DNA from: Archangium gephyra
GTDB lineage: Bacteria; Myxococcota; Myxococcia; Myxococcales; Myxococcaceae
Direction of reading: 5' to 3'
NCBI RefSeq assembly: GCF_001027285.1
Contig: NZ_CP011509.1
Span: 1,496,501-1,560,500 of the forward strand
DNA length: 64,000 nt
Each line of letters opens with the position of its first letter. Within the stretch, counting starts at the first letter, position 1. The position numbers and the translations under genes were made by a program. Of the stretch, positions 1 through 8,222 are shown one piece after another. Below the pieces are notes generated by a model, which ran no database searches, was not told where the DNA came from, and saw only the letters and a program-made list of their open reading frames with translations.

Positions 1-1
1 G

Positions 2-703
2 GCGGACCTGGACGAGCTGGGGACCGAGGTCCGGGACATCGTCGAGCTGCTGCGTCCGCTGGGGTTGCCGGCCGGGGCGCGCGTGCTGGATTTGGGGTGC
101 GGCAAGGGCACGGTGGCGCTGGCGCTCGCCCGGGAGCTCGGTTCGCGGGTGCTGGGGGTGGATGGCTTCGCGCCCTTCGTGGAGGAGGCGAGGCGGCGCG
201 CGGAGGAGCGTGGGCTGTCGGAGCTGTGCGAGTTCCGTCAGGGGGACCTGCGCGAGGCGGTGGGGGAGGTGGAGGGCGTGGAGGTGGTGATGCTGCTCGC
301 GGTGGGGCCGGTGCTGGGAGACGCGGCGGAGACGGTGGGGGCGCTGCGGCGTTGCGTGCGGCCCGGTGGGTACGTGGTCATCAACGACTGCTACGTGGCC
401 GAGGGCGTGGCACTGGATGCCTCGCGGGACCTGGCGGGCTACGCGCACCTGGAGGAGACGCGGCGGCGGATGCAGTCGCATGGGGACCGGCTGGTGCGCG
501 AAATCCTTCCTTCCACGGAGGAGACGGAGGCCTACAACGCGAGCAACACCGAGCTCATCCGCCGCCGGGCCGAGGCGATTGCCTTGCGCCAGCCGGAGGC
601 GGCGGAGTGGGTACGTGGGTTCGTCGCGGAGCAGGAGCGCCAGAGCCGGTTGCTCACGACGGACCTGTTGGATGCGCTCTGGCTGCTGCGGCGAGGACCT
701 TGA
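2..703 (+). CDS. Class I SAM-dependent methyltransferase, 5' end cut by window
   Basis: Partial gene: the frame is open to the left edge and the visible protein is about 233 residues. It shows the glycine-rich SAM-binding motif I (VLDLGCGKGTVALALA) followed by an acidic residue at the end of strand 2 (GVDGF), as in Rossmann-fold methyltransferases. A 'GYVVINDCYV' segment matches the strand 5 region of the UbiE/small-molecule methyltransferase type. The substrate cannot be told. A TTG at 65 could serve as a start, but motif I begins only about six residues after it and residues upstream continue in the same codon style, so the real start is probably outside the window. It ends just before the first copy of a 23-bp repeat. 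Confidence 0.8.
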   Translation, partial: ADLDELGTEVRDIVELLRPLGLPAGARVLDLGCGKGTVALALARELGSRVLGVDGFAPFVEEARRRAEERGLSELCEFRQGDLREAVGEVEGVEVVMLLAVGPVLGDAAETVGALRRCVRPGGYVVINDCYVAEGVALDASRDLAGYAHLEETRRRMQSHGDRLVREILPSTEETEAYNASNTELIRRRAEAIALRQPEAAEWVRGFVAEQERQSRLLTTDLLDALWLLRRGP

Positions 704-707
704 GCCC

Positions 708-730
708 TACGCCTGGGAGGAGTGAGCGCC
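708..730. repeat. 23-bp direct repeat, copy 1
   Basis: Exact 23-bp match to 2394-2416; the core reads tacgcctgggaggagtgag. Read on the minus strand, both copies encode the same C-terminal tail (GAHSSQA) followed by a stop codon. Copy 2 is the true 3' end of the CPBP protease gene. Copy 1 is a detached duplicate beside the methyltransferase stop codon. The arrangement resembles attachment sites formed by integration into the 3' end of a gene. Confidence 0.75.
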
Positions 731-741
731 ATTCCCTCGGT

Positions 742-1518
742 TCAGTGGATGGCCTGGCCGAGAGCGTCGAGGATGGGGCGGCGGGAGGGGAGGGTGTGGT
801 GCTCGTGGTCGTAGAAGCACTCGGGTCCGAGCAGGGAGATGAGCTCGCGTTCGCGGGCCATGCCTGCTTCGGTGCCCGCCTCGGTGGGTAATTCGTAGGG
901 CTGCACGAGGACGATGTCGTCACCGAGCGGTGTGTGGCACCCCGTGGGCAGTGCCTCGAGCCGTTGGCCGAACATGCGCACGAAGGGGGGACCGTAGAAG
1001 TTGCGCCAGACGAGGCCCGGAAGGCCCTCGCTGTAGTCGCGTACGGTGGGGATGCGCTTCAACCCGATACCTTCGGGCACCAGCCGTTGTGTCTTCCGCT
1101 TGAAGTCCTCTTCCAGTGTGGACAGGGCAAGAGGTGACTGCACGAGGTGCATCAAGTCGAGGACCTGCCTGGTGTGTGCTGCTCGCCAGGCGGCCTTCTT
1201 CGTGGCGGCCGCGGAGGTCACCCAGATGATGCTGCCATGGTAGGGCTCGGGGCCGGATTCGCAGGGGAAGAGCCAGAGGTAGTCCTGGTCCGTCCTCGCC
1301 GCCACACAGAGGTGACCGTGTTCCTCGTAATAAGCCATGAGCACGTCGAGCATGGACTTGCCCGAGGGGACTGGCTCGGACAGATCGGCATCTCCATACC
1401 GGGAGGGCGCGAACCACTGGAACTCGTTGAAGAGGAGTGACAGGAGTTCTCGTGCTCCAGCGCTCGAGGGGATATCCGGCGGCAGATGAATCTGGGTCTC
1501 GAGATTCTGCTTCGGCAT
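742..1518 (-). CDS. Unrecognised cytosolic protein of accessory cassette (immunity-like?)
   Basis: About 258 residues from the ATG at 1518. A TTG at 1662, overlapping the upstream stop codon by four bases, would add 48 residues and would mean translational coupling; neither start has a strong Shine-Dalgarno. No signal peptide or membrane segment is seen. The protein is rich in aromatic residues and prolines (DYLWLFPCESGPEP, FYGPPFVRMFGQRLE), a look common among myxobacterial immunity proteins, but I recognise no family. Codon use is less GC-biased than in the flanking genes. It lies with the next gene between two copies of a 23-bp repeat, which suggests a transferred cassette. Confidence 0.6.
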   Translation of the reverse strand: MPKQNLETQIHLPPDIPSSAGARELLSLLFNEFQWFAPSRYGDADLSEPVPSGKSMLDVLMAYYEEHGHLCVAARTDQDYLWLFPCESGPEPYHGSIIWVTSAAATKKAAWRAAHTRQVLDLMHLVQSPLALSTLEEDFKRKTQRLVPEGIGLKRIPTVRDYSEGLPGLVWRNFYGPPFVRMFGQRLEALPTGCHTPLGDDIVLVQPYELPTEAGTEAGMARERELISLLGPECFYDHEHHTLPSRRPILDALGQAIH

Positions 1519-1658
1519 GGACGAGCTAAGCCCTCGGAGATCAGTATTGTTCACCTCCACCGAGAAGCCGATAGAGGTGGATGATGCACCAAGAAACTTC
1601 TCGAGAGTCTTTCGGCATCCGCCGTGGTTTTGGAAATCGCGGATGCATCCCGGCTCCG

Positions 1659-1973
1659 TCAAACTGGGGTGGGTAGTTCCTCAAGCCAAGCGAGCAGCAA
1701 GTCTGCCAAGATGCTCGGGTCTTCAATCACCCATCGGGATTCGAACAACTGTGGGTGCCACTGACTGGGGCTGTATCCGGTAGGACGACGCGTCCTCTTT
1801 GCTACGATCCATGAGTGGCGAGGATCCTTGGGCCGACGATAAAGGATCGAACCTACTTGGTGCCCACTGGCGACATCGAGAAAGGGCGCGAGTGCCCCGT
1901 ACGTGGCTCGCAAGCGGCGTGCGTCTAGACAGTTAAGGACGAGCTCGAGGGCTTCAAGTCGTTGCGGATTCAT
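1659..1973 (-). CDS. Small unrecognised protein, first gene of the cassette
   Basis: 104 residues from the ATG at 1973, which has a good Shine-Dalgarno (ggagg, six bases upstream). Longer versions of the frame run into GC-rich non-coding DNA. The protein starts MNPQRLEALELVLNCLDARR and ends with a leucine-rich helix (SILADLLLAWLEELP); it has no signal peptide. It overlaps or abuts the downstream gene, so the two are probably one transcript. Its family is not recognised. The low GC and repeat-flanked position suggest it arrived with its neighbour. Confidence 0.5.
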   Translation of the reverse strand: MNPQRLEALELVLNCLDARRLRATYGALAPFLDVASGHQVGSILYRRPKDPRHSWIVAKRTRRPTGYSPSQWHPQLFESRWVIEDPSILADLLLAWLEELPTPV

Positions 1974-2393
1974 GAACTGCCTCCGTTCTGCGTGTGATGG
2001 GCTCTCGAACCATGAGGCTTTGAGCCTGCCCAGCGTTGAGTCACGACAAGCACGTGCAATGCCACTTGTCCTGTAGCCCGGGCCGGGGCCCCGGTCGGGG
2101 CCCCCCACCGTAGGGGCCCTCGCGGGGTGAAAAACGTCATGCACGCAGCGTGCCCTATGGTGCTGGACGACTGAGCCCTTGGCTCGCGATGTGGACGACC
2201 TCAGGCATCAGGCTGCTGGATGTGGATGAGAGGGGGGCTTTGCGGCGTAGCGTTGGTGGCTGCTAGCGCGTCCGCTCACTGTGGACCGCAACCATGTCCG
2301 TAGGACGAGGGAGTCCGCATGGTGGACAGCCTGACCAGGGAAGTCGCGAGCGGGCCAACCCGCTCCAGCGGCCTCGCCCGGCTGGAGGGGGTT
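1974..2393. other. Gene-free stretch within the cassette, with a GC-rich hairpin
   Basis: No convincing coding sequence. At 2085-2104 two ggggcccc octamers separated by four bases can form an 8-bp hairpin. The rest probably carries the promoter for the minus-strand cassette genes and DNA left from integration or deletion. No recombinase or transposase remnant was recognised. Confidence 0.4.
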
Positions 2394-3358
2394 TACGCCT
2401 GGGAGGAGTGAGCGCCGCCGGACACGTCCCGGGCCTCATCGGGCTGACGCACCGGAAGTTGCCGGGTGAGCACCAGCACGCCGACGAGCGCGGCGAGCAC
2501 CAGCCACCCGGGCCAGCCCGTGATGCCCACCAACGCGGTATCCGGCGGCGAGCCCGCGTGGCCGAGGAACGCGACGACAGGGCCCAGGGCGTTGAGGGAG
2601 CCGTGGGCGAGCACGGCGGACCAGATGCTCCCGGTGGCCAGCCGCATCCAGCCGAGGAGGATGCCGAGCAGCACGCACACCACGGTGAAGAGGAGGATGC
2701 CGAGCACGGGGTGCTGGGGGTAGTTGTAGCCCAGCAGGATGAGGGGGGCGTGCCACAGGCCCCAGATGACGCCGCTGAGCACGAGCGCACGCCACTGGCC
2801 AAGCGGCAGCAGCCGGGGCAGCAGGTAGCCGCGCCAGCCCCACTCCTCGCCGAAGATGATGGGCGCGTTGACCAGGGGTCCCAGCAGCGCGCCTTGCACC
2901 ACCTGGAGGGCGAGGAAGACGCGGGGCTCGGCGAGCTTGCCGAGCTTCTCCTCGGCGCCGGGAGGCAGCTGCGCGAGCAGGTCGCGCACGTTGGGGAGCC
3001 CGGCGAGGTCCATCGCCTGGGGGTAGACGAGGGCGGAGAGCAGCAGGGACCCGAGCACCGCCACCGGAGTGCCCAGCCACGCGAGCAGGAAGAAGCGCAG
3101 CCGGTGCTGGCCGAGCCCCAGGCCCGTGTCCCGCTTGAGCGAGGGCAGGGGAGACACCTTACGGGCCACGAGGAGGGTGGCCACGGTGGGGCCGAACATG
3201 GACAGGGCGGCGATCGCCTTGAACACGCCGGGCGACTTCCCCGGCTCGGTGCCGAAGCCCAGCACGAAGCCGAGGACACACAACCACGAGAAGCCGTAGG
3301 CGATGGCCACGAAGGCGGCGACACCGCGCGTATCGAGCCGGGAAGGGGAGGAGTGCAT
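2393..3358 (-). CDS. CPBP (Abi/CAAX-protease-like) intramembrane metalloprotease
   Basis: About 321 residues with at least seven hydrophobic segments. The three family motifs are present: EEWGWRGYLLP (catalytic Glu-Glu and Arg), WGLWHAPLILLGY (metal-binding His), and a third-helix His-x3-Asn (LAHGSLNAL). Bacterial relatives process membrane-bound peptides or confer bacteriocin self-immunity; the substrate here is unknown. The ATG at 3358 has ggag nine bases upstream; an in-frame ATG at 3382 would add eight residues. The 3' end lies in the 23-bp repeat, so an adjoining insertion appears to have preserved the reading frame. Confidence 0.85.
   Translation of the reverse strand: MHSSPSRLDTRGVAAFVAIAYGFSWLCVLGFVLGFGTEPGKSPGVFKAIAALSMFGPTVATLLVARKVSPLPSLKRDTGLGLGQHRLRFFLLAWLGTPVAVLGSLLLSALVYPQAMDLAGLPNVRDLLAQLPPGAEEKLGKLAEPRVFLALQVVQGALLGPLVNAPIIFGEEWGWRGYLLPRLLPLGQWRALVLSGVIWGLWHAPLILLGYNYPQHPVLGILLFTVVCVLLGILLGWMRLATGSIWSAVLAHGSLNALGPVVAFLGHAGSPPDTALVGITGWPGWLVLAALVGVLVLTRQLPVRQPDEARDVSGGAHSSQA
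2394..2416. repeat. 23-bp direct repeat, copy 2 (3' end of CPBP gene)
   Basis: Exact copy of 708-730. It contains the last codons (GAHSSQA) of the CPBP gene, and its stop codon begins at the repeat edge (TAA here, TAG at copy 1). The bases outside the repeat differ, so the identity ends sharply at 23 bp. Confidence 0.75.
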
Positions 3359-3462
3359 GGCGTGGGCTCCAGGCCGGTTCATACCCTACCTTCGCGGCGG
3401 GGCGTGGCCTTCCTCGAGGCGGTCATGGGACCCCCGGGGCACCTGCGCTACAGTGGCGCGCC

Positions 3463-4407
3463 GTGAAGCGGACCCTCCTCTTGTTCCTCCTCGTCTCCCT
3501 GCCCGTGGCCGCGGCGGAGCGGCTCGCCGTGCGCCTGCAGCATGGAGGCTCGCTTGGCGCGGCCGAGTCCCAGCGCGTGCTCGGCCTGACGGAGGACGTC
3601 GCCCGGGAGCTGACGGGCCTCGAGCTCACCCCCGCCCCCGAGGGGCTGCTGTCGGGCCGCTGCGGTGCGCAGGACGCGTGTCTGCGCGCGGTGGCGGCGG
3701 AGGCGAAGACGGAGCACGTCCTGGTGGTGGGATTGACGCCCAAGCGCCAGGGCACGCTGGAGGTGGACGTGGCCTGGGTGGACACGGTGCGTGGGAGCCT
3801 CGCGCGGCGTGCGGTGGGGACCGTGGCTCCGGCGGCGCTCGCCCGGGAACTGCGGCCGGTGGTGGCGGGCCTGGTGCCGGCCTTCGCGCGCAAGGGCTGG
3901 GGCGGCGTGGTGGCGCCGGGGACGGCCCGGCTGCGCGTGGACGGACGGATGACGGAGCCGGGCGAGGTGGTGGCGCTGACGGCGGGGCCGCACGAGGTGG
4001 ACCTGTTGCTGCCCTCGGGCGAGGCGTCCCTCACCCGTGAGCGCATTTCCGAGGGCGTGCGCCTGCGCCTGGAGCCCCGGCCGGACTTCGTGCCCCAGCC
4101 GGGAGAGTCCCGGGCGCCACGGGGCAAGGGGCTGCGCACGGCCTCCTATGTCACCTTCAGCCTGGGCGCGCTCGCGGTGGCGGGCTCGCTGGTGGCGGGT
4201 GGCCTGTCCCGGGGGGCGTTGCGCGGAGTGGAGCCCTGTGCGGGATACCCTCGCAGCTGCACCTCCTTTCCCGAGGCGAGCCCCGTGTATGAGCGGGCGG
4301 GCCGCTACGCGCGCACGGGCAACGTGCTGCTCGGCGCGGGCGCGGGCCTCACCACGGTGGGCGCTGGCCTCTTCGTCTTCGATCTCCTCTCCTCCCAGTC
4401 CGAGTAG
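3463..4407 (+). CDS. Secreted/membrane protein with PEGA-like domain
   Basis: 314 residues from a GTG start. An N-terminal signal peptide (MKRTLLLFLLVSLPVAAAE) precedes a region that evaluates like a TolB/penicillin-binding-accessory N-terminal domain. A segment around residues 150-195 has the PEGA look (ARLRVDGRMTEPGEVVALTAGPHEV). Two hydrophobic helices near the C terminus (about 225-245 and 285-305) flank a Cys-containing loop. The arrangement is common in myxobacterial envelope proteins of unknown role. Its TAG stop overlaps the next gene's possible GTG start, so the two are probably cotranscribed. Confidence 0.7.
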   Translation: MKRTLLLFLLVSLPVAAAERLAVRLQHGGSLGAAESQRVLGLTEDVARELTGLELTPAPEGLLSGRCGAQDACLRAVAAEAKTEHVLVVGLTPKRQGTLEVDVAWVDTVRGSLARRAVGTVAPAALARELRPVVAGLVPAFARKGWGGVVAPGTARLRVDGRMTEPGEVVALTAGPHEVDLLLPSGEASLTRERISEGVRLRLEPRPDFVPQPGESRAPRGKGLRTASYVTFSLGALAVAGSLVAGGLSRGALRGVEPCAGYPRSCTSFPEASPVYERAGRYARTGNVLLGAGAGLTTVGAGLFVFDLLSSQSE

Positions 4408-4412
4408 TGCCC

Positions 4413-5834
4413 ATGCCCCCCATCGACCGTCTCGTCCGTTCCGCCCTCCTCGCCCTGGGCGCCTGCGTGGTGCTGGCCCTCGCCTGCTACGAGGTGCCCG
4501 AGGTGCGCGACTACTACTCCTGCAAGGAGGACGCGGAGTGTGGTGACGGGGGCTTCGTCTGTGACGACGGGGTGTGCTGCCGCGAGCGGGAGGACCCCGT
4601 CTGCATCGGCCGGGTGCTGGACGCGGGCACGGACGGGGGCACCTGCCTGGACGGCGGCACGCCCCAGACCTTCTACGAGGACCTGGACGAGGACGGCTTC
4701 GGCAACCTCACCAAGCCTCTCTACCGCTGCTCCCCGCCCCAGTCGGTGCCGACGGCCACCAACGACGACGACTGCAACGACAACCCCAACGCGAGCGGCC
4801 GGCTCTTCTTCCCGGGCGCCCCCGAGCAGTGCGACGGCTTCGACAACAGCTGCGATGGCGTCACCGACGAGGGGCTCGACGGCGGGCTGTACTACCTCGA
4901 CGAGGACAACGACGGCTTTGGAGACCCCGCGCGCACGGGGACGTTCTGCCAGCGGCCGGTCGGCTGGGTGGACAACCGCAATGACTGCGTCCCGGACAGC
5001 GGCACCTCCTATCCGGGGGCCCTCGAGGTCTGCAACGGCCTGGACGACGACTGCAACGGCACGACGGACGACACCGCCCAGATTGGCCAGGCGTGCACCG
5101 CCCCCGGCAAGCTCGGCGTCTGCGCCGAGGGGGCCCGGGCCTGCGTCGGCGGCAAGGACGTCTGCAATCCGGTCAGGACTCCCGCGGCGCTCGACACGTG
5201 CAACGCGAAGGATGACGACTGCGACGGCACCACGGACGAGAAGCCGGACTGTGGCGGTCCCATCCGCTTCGCCGGGGACCCCTCGGTCATCTTCGGGGCC
5301 CGGCACCTGGGCTCGGCCCTCCAGGGGGTGATGGGCGAGTGCCTCAAGGACAGCACCCTCCCCAACGCCACCCCGGCGGACGTCGTCACCGGGGACGTGT
5401 GGACGGGCTCGGGCTCCACCAGCCACGTCTTCTGGGCGGAGCGTGATGGTGGGACGTGGGACCTTTCGCGCTCTTTGACTACACTCAAGCTCTTCGCCGA
5501 TGTCTCCTCGGACGCGGGCACCGGGACGAACCGGGACGGAGGATTGAGCCGCTGGTCGGACCATGGGCAGCCCATCGTGCTGCTGTGCGGGCCGGGCGGC
5601 TTCCTGCGGCTGGTGCCCTCCCCGGCGATCCTCGATTCGACGGGGACCGAGTTCGTCCGGCAGAACATTCCCCTGCCGCCCACGAGCACCTCGGGCTGGG
5701 TGGTGGGGCTCAACAGCTCCTCGGATGTGCCGGGGGTGCTGCGCCAGGTGAAGCGCATCGAGGTGATCATCCAGCCGGCCGCGTCGGGCGGGGGCTTCAC
5801 CTTCGACTTCCAACCGGACTTCGGCTTGCCCTAG
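4413..5834 (+). CDS. MopE-like Cys/Asp-repeat lipoprotein
   Basis: 473 residues from the ATG at 4413; a GTG six bases earlier overlaps the upstream stop codon. A lipoprotein signal ends in the lipobox LALAC. At least three Cys/Asp-rich units follow (CDGFDNSCDGVTDEG, CNGLDDDCNGTTDD, CNAKDDDCDGTTDE), with calcium-loop-like DEDxDGFG stretches between them. This is the repeat type of the putative metal-binding MopE family, abundant in delta-proteobacteria. The last 200 residues are a separate, unrecognised beta-rich domain. The protein is probably anchored at the outer membrane; metal binding is inferred from the repeat only. Confidence 0.8.
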   Translation: MPPIDRLVRSALLALGACVVLALACYEVPEVRDYYSCKEDAECGDGGFVCDDGVCCREREDPVCIGRVLDAGTDGGTCLDGGTPQTFYEDLDEDGFGNLTKPLYRCSPPQSVPTATNDDDCNDNPNASGRLFFPGAPEQCDGFDNSCDGVTDEGLDGGLYYLDEDNDGFGDPARTGTFCQRPVGWVDNRNDCVPDSGTSYPGALEVCNGLDDDCNGTTDDTAQIGQACTAPGKLGVCAEGARACVGGKDVCNPVRTPAALDTCNAKDDDCDGTTDEKPDCGGPIRFAGDPSVIFGARHLGSALQGVMGECLKDSTLPNATPADVVTGDVWTGSGSTSHVFWAERDGGTWDLSRSLTTLKLFADVSSDAGTGTNRDGGLSRWSDHGQPIVLLCGPGGFLRLVPSPAILDSTGTEFVRQNIPLPPTSTSGWVVGLNSSSDVPGVLRQVKRIEVIIQPAASGGGFTFDFQPDFGLP

Positions 5835-5976
5835 GTATTCCGCCCCCTTCTAGATGGGAGCACTCCGGGAGCGTGGCGGTTGCGTGCTGCTCGGCTTCAA
5901 TGCTAAGCGGCGCCCGCGCGTAGGAACGGCGGGGTGGTCGGAAGGCAAACCCGTGGTTTTCCCGGGGGTTGTGGCG

Positions 5977-6240
5977 ATGGCGGAGCAGGAGCCCCGGAAG
6001 GACCCGGACGGAAGCGAGCTGGGCGAGACGGCCCGGCAGATGCGTGCGGCGGAGCCGTACATCGCGGCGGTGTGGAAGCTGGTGGGCGGGGCGGTGGTGG
6101 GGGTGCTGGGAGGGTACTTCCTGGACAGGAAGCTGGGGACGTCGCCCTGGCTGCTGCTGGGGCTGAGTCTGGTGGGCATCTCGGTGGGCTTCTACGGATT
6201 CCTCCACGAGATGGCACGGTTGGGGAAGCGCAAGCGGTGA
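5977..6240 (+). CDS. atpZ: F0F1 ATP synthase assembly protein AtpZ-like
   Basis: 87 residues from the ATG at 5977. Two membrane helices (WKLVGGAVVGVLGGYFLD and SPWLLLGLSLVGISVGFYGFLH) match the AtpZ/AtpQ family that sits at the head of atp operons and helps AtpI in c-ring assembly or Mg uptake. The stop overlaps the next gene's GTG (GTGA), indicating translational coupling. A longer version of the frame from 5854 has an implausible Arg-rich N terminus. The 140 bp upstream probably carries the operon promoter. Confidence 0.85.
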   Translation: MAEQEPRKDPDGSELGETARQMRAAEPYIAAVWKLVGGAVVGVLGGYFLDRKLGTSPWLLLGLSLVGISVGFYGFLHEMARLGKRKR

Positions 6241-6638
6241 GCGAGCACGACGCGCAGAAGGCCTTCCGGAAGCATGCCGGACTGGCGGCGGTGGTGGCGG
6301 TGGTGGGGCTGGCGGTGGCGGCCTTCATCCCGAAGGTGCCGGAGGCCAGGCTGTCGGCTTTCATCGGGGTGGCGTTGGCGGCGGCGACGGGGGTGGTGGC
6401 CCTGGTGCTCAAGCGGCGGGCGGTGCGCAAGGACTTGAAGGCGGCGCTGAAGGCGGTAGGGGTGGTGTTCGGGCTGAGGGCCGTGGGTGTGGTGGTGGGG
6501 TTGTTGTGGGCGGTGGAGTCGGGGCTGAGTCCGGTGGCGTTCGTGGCGGGGTTCTTCGGGACCTACTTCGCGCTGCAGTGGATTGAAGTGAGCTACGTGA
6601 TGGCCGCGTCCCGGGACGCGGCGGGCGGAGACGAGTGA
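6237..6638 (+). CDS. atpI: ATP synthase subunit I-like membrane protein
   Basis: 133 residues from a GTG that overlaps the atpZ stop. Four hydrophobic segments ([65 protein letters not shown]) fit the ATP synthase I family by size, topology and position. The sequence is poorly conserved, as is usual for AtpI. The stop overlaps the start of atpB by one base (TGATG). The protein would assist assembly of the c-ring in the inner membrane. Confidence 0.75.
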   Translation: MSEHDAQKAFRKHAGLAAVVAVVGLAVAAFIPKVPEARLSAFIGVALAAATGVVALVLKRRAVRKDLKAALKAVGVVFGLRAVGVVVGLLWAVESGLSPVAFVAGFFGTYFALQWIEVSYVMAASRDAAGGDE

Positions 6639-7726
6639 TGCGCAAGGCAATGATTCTTGTCGCCGGGCTGATGGCGGGTGGGGCGTTCGCCGCCCCCGCA
6701 CACGATGAGCACGTGCAGCCCGTGGGTGGCGAGCACGGCAAGGCCGAGACGCGCCTGGAGCATGAGGAGCAGGACGTCGCCGGCTACATCCTCCACCACG
6801 TCTCCGACTCGCGGGAGCTGGAGATCGAGGTTCCCCTCAGCCACAACCACATCCCCGTCCACCTGCCGGAGATCCTCGTCCCCCTGAAGGCCGGGGCGTG
6901 CGAGAAGCAGATGACGGACCACGGCGAGACCGTTCCCAGCCTGGGCGCGGGCTGCCTGGACCTCTCCATCACCAAGCACATGGTGATGATGTGGCTGGCG
7001 GCGGCGCTGCTCATCGGCTCCCTGCTCCTCTGGAGCAACCGCGACAAGACGAAGCTGGTGCCCCGTGGCACGGCGGCCAACCTCTTCGAGATGCTCGTGC
7101 TCTTCGTGCGGGACGAGCTGGCCATCAAGAACATCGGCAAGGAGGAGGGCCCGCGCTACACGCCCTACCTGCTGACGGCCTTCTTCTTCATCCTCTTCAT
7201 GAACCTGCTGGGCCTGTTCCCCTGGATGGCGACGGCCACGGGCAACATCGCCGTCACGTGCGGCCTGGCGCTGTGCACCTTCGTGCTGACGCAGGTGGCG
7301 GGCATCCGCGCCGCGGGCTTCGGCGGCTACCTGGCGCACCTGACGGGCGGCGTGGCCCCCTGGCTGTGGCCCATCATGGTGCCGGTGGAAATCCTGGGCC
7401 TCTTCACCAAGCCCTTCGCCCTCACCATCCGTCTCTTCGCCAACATGCTGGCGGGCCACATCGTCATCTTCTTCCTGCTCGGCCTCATCTTCATGCTCGG
7501 CCACCCGGCGGTGGCGCTGGTGAGCGTGCCCTTCGCGCTCGGCATCTACCTGCTGGAGCTCTTCGTGGCCTTCGTGCAGGCGTACGTCTTCACCATGCTC
7601 TCGGCGCTCTTCATCGGCATGGGCGTGGCCATGGGCCACCACGGCCACGAGCACGCCGAGGCGCACGGCCACGGCGAGGCGGGCCACAGCCACGACCACG
7701 GCAAGGCCCACGTGCTGGGCTCCTGA
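6638..7726 (+). CDS. atpB: ATP synthase F0 subunit a, with His-rich tail
   Basis: 362 residues, longer than the usual 230-290. The core has the subunit a signature [18 protein letters not shown], whose Arg265 is the essential proton-path arginine, and a [16 protein letters not shown] helix. Additions are an N-terminal signal-like segment followed by a His/Glu-rich region (residues about 20-75), and a C-terminal tail of about 30 residues dense in histidine ([16 protein letters not shown]). The tail looks like a metal- or proton-binding appendage. The coding part starts at the ATG at 6638, one base into the atpI stop. Confidence 0.95.
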   Translation: MRKAMILVAGLMAGGAFAAPAHDEHVQPVGGEHGKAETRLEHEEQDVAGYILHHVSDSRELEIEVPLSHNHIPVHLPEILVPLKAGACEKQMTDHGETVPSLGAGCLDLSITKHMVMMWLAAALLIGSLLLWSNRDKTKLVPRGTAANLFEMLVLFVRDELAIKNIGKEEGPRYTPYLLTAFFFILFMNLLGLFPWMATATGNIAVTCGLALCTFVLTQVAGIRAAGFGGYLAHLTGGVAPWLWPIMVPVEILGLFTKPFALTIRLFANMLAGHIVIFFLLGLIFMLGHPAVALVSVPFALGIYLLELFVAFVQAYVFTMLSALFIGMGVAMGHHGHEHAEAHGHGEAGHSHDHGKAHVLGS

Positions 7727-7744
7727 GTCCCTTCTTGAGTTAGC

Positions 7745-7767
7745 GGGGCCCTTCAGTCCGGGGCCCC
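7745..7767. promoter_or_regulatory. Hairpin between atpB and atpE
   Basis: Inverted repeat ggggccc (7745-7751) / gggcccc (7761-7767) with a 9-base loop and no T tract. Its place just after the atpB stop suggests an RNA-processing or stability element that could help raise c-subunit output over subunit a. The role is inferred. Confidence 0.45.
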
Positions 7768-7869
7768 GGTGAGTACCCGGCGATTCGAAAGGTCGCCGGA
7801 GGTCGTCCCAAAGGGCAGCAACGACCCCCCCACAAGCGGGTCCCCTCCGAAGAAAGAAGAAGCACTCCC

Positions 7870-8100
7870 ATGACCAACGTCGCTCTCGCCTTCCTCGCCG
7901 CCGGCATCGGTGCCGGCCTCGCCATCATCGGTGCCGCCCTCGGTATCGGCCGTCTGGCCGCCGCCGCCATGGACGCCACGGGCCGTCAGCCGGCCGCCGG
8001 TGGTGACATCCGCACCACCATGATCATCGCCGCGGCCCTCATCGAAGGCGCCACGCTGTTCGCGCTGGTCGTCTGCATCCTCCTCGCCATCAAGACCTGA
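7870..8100 (+). CDS. atpE: ATP synthase F0 subunit c
   Basis: 76 residues forming the two-helix hairpin of subunit c. Helix 1 is glycine/alanine-rich (GIGAGLAIIGAALGIG), the polar loop contains RQP, and helix 2 carries the ion-binding Glu59 (AALIEGATLFALVV). The helix 1 glutamine and the ExS/T pattern used for sodium binding in Ilyobacter-type rings are absent, so proton coupling is likely. A strong aagaagaagc-type purine stretch precedes the ATG. It is the most highly translated gene of the cluster in other bacteria and here has hairpins on both sides. Confidence 0.95.
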   Translation: MTNVALAFLAAGIGAGLAIIGAALGIGRLAAAAMDATGRQPAAGGDIRTTMIIAAALIEGATLFALVVCILLAIKT

Positions 8101-8133
8101 TTCAGGTTCTCGCTGTCGAGTAGGACCCGGGGT

Positions 8134-8163
8134 CCGGCGCCCGCTCCAGACGGGGGGCGCCGG
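8134..8163. terminator. Hairpin between atpE and atpF
   Basis: A perfect 9-bp stem, ccggcgccc (8134-8142) with gggcgccgg (8155-8163), around a 12-base loop. There is no following T run. It is probably a partial terminator or a 3'-end stabiliser for the atpE message, reducing transcription into atpF. Confidence 0.5.
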
Positions 8164-8222
8164 CCCTTGCATCATGTAGAGAGATTCCCTGCAGTCCCCC
8201 TGCCGCACCGCCGAAGGCCGCC

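Noticed and set aside
3463-4407. Protein kinase-associated PEGA regulator
   Set aside because: No kinase domain; only a weak PEGA-like stretch in an exported protein.
7870-8100. Sodium-type c-ring
   Set aside because: Ilyobacter-type Gln in helix 1 and the ExS/T set beside Glu are missing.
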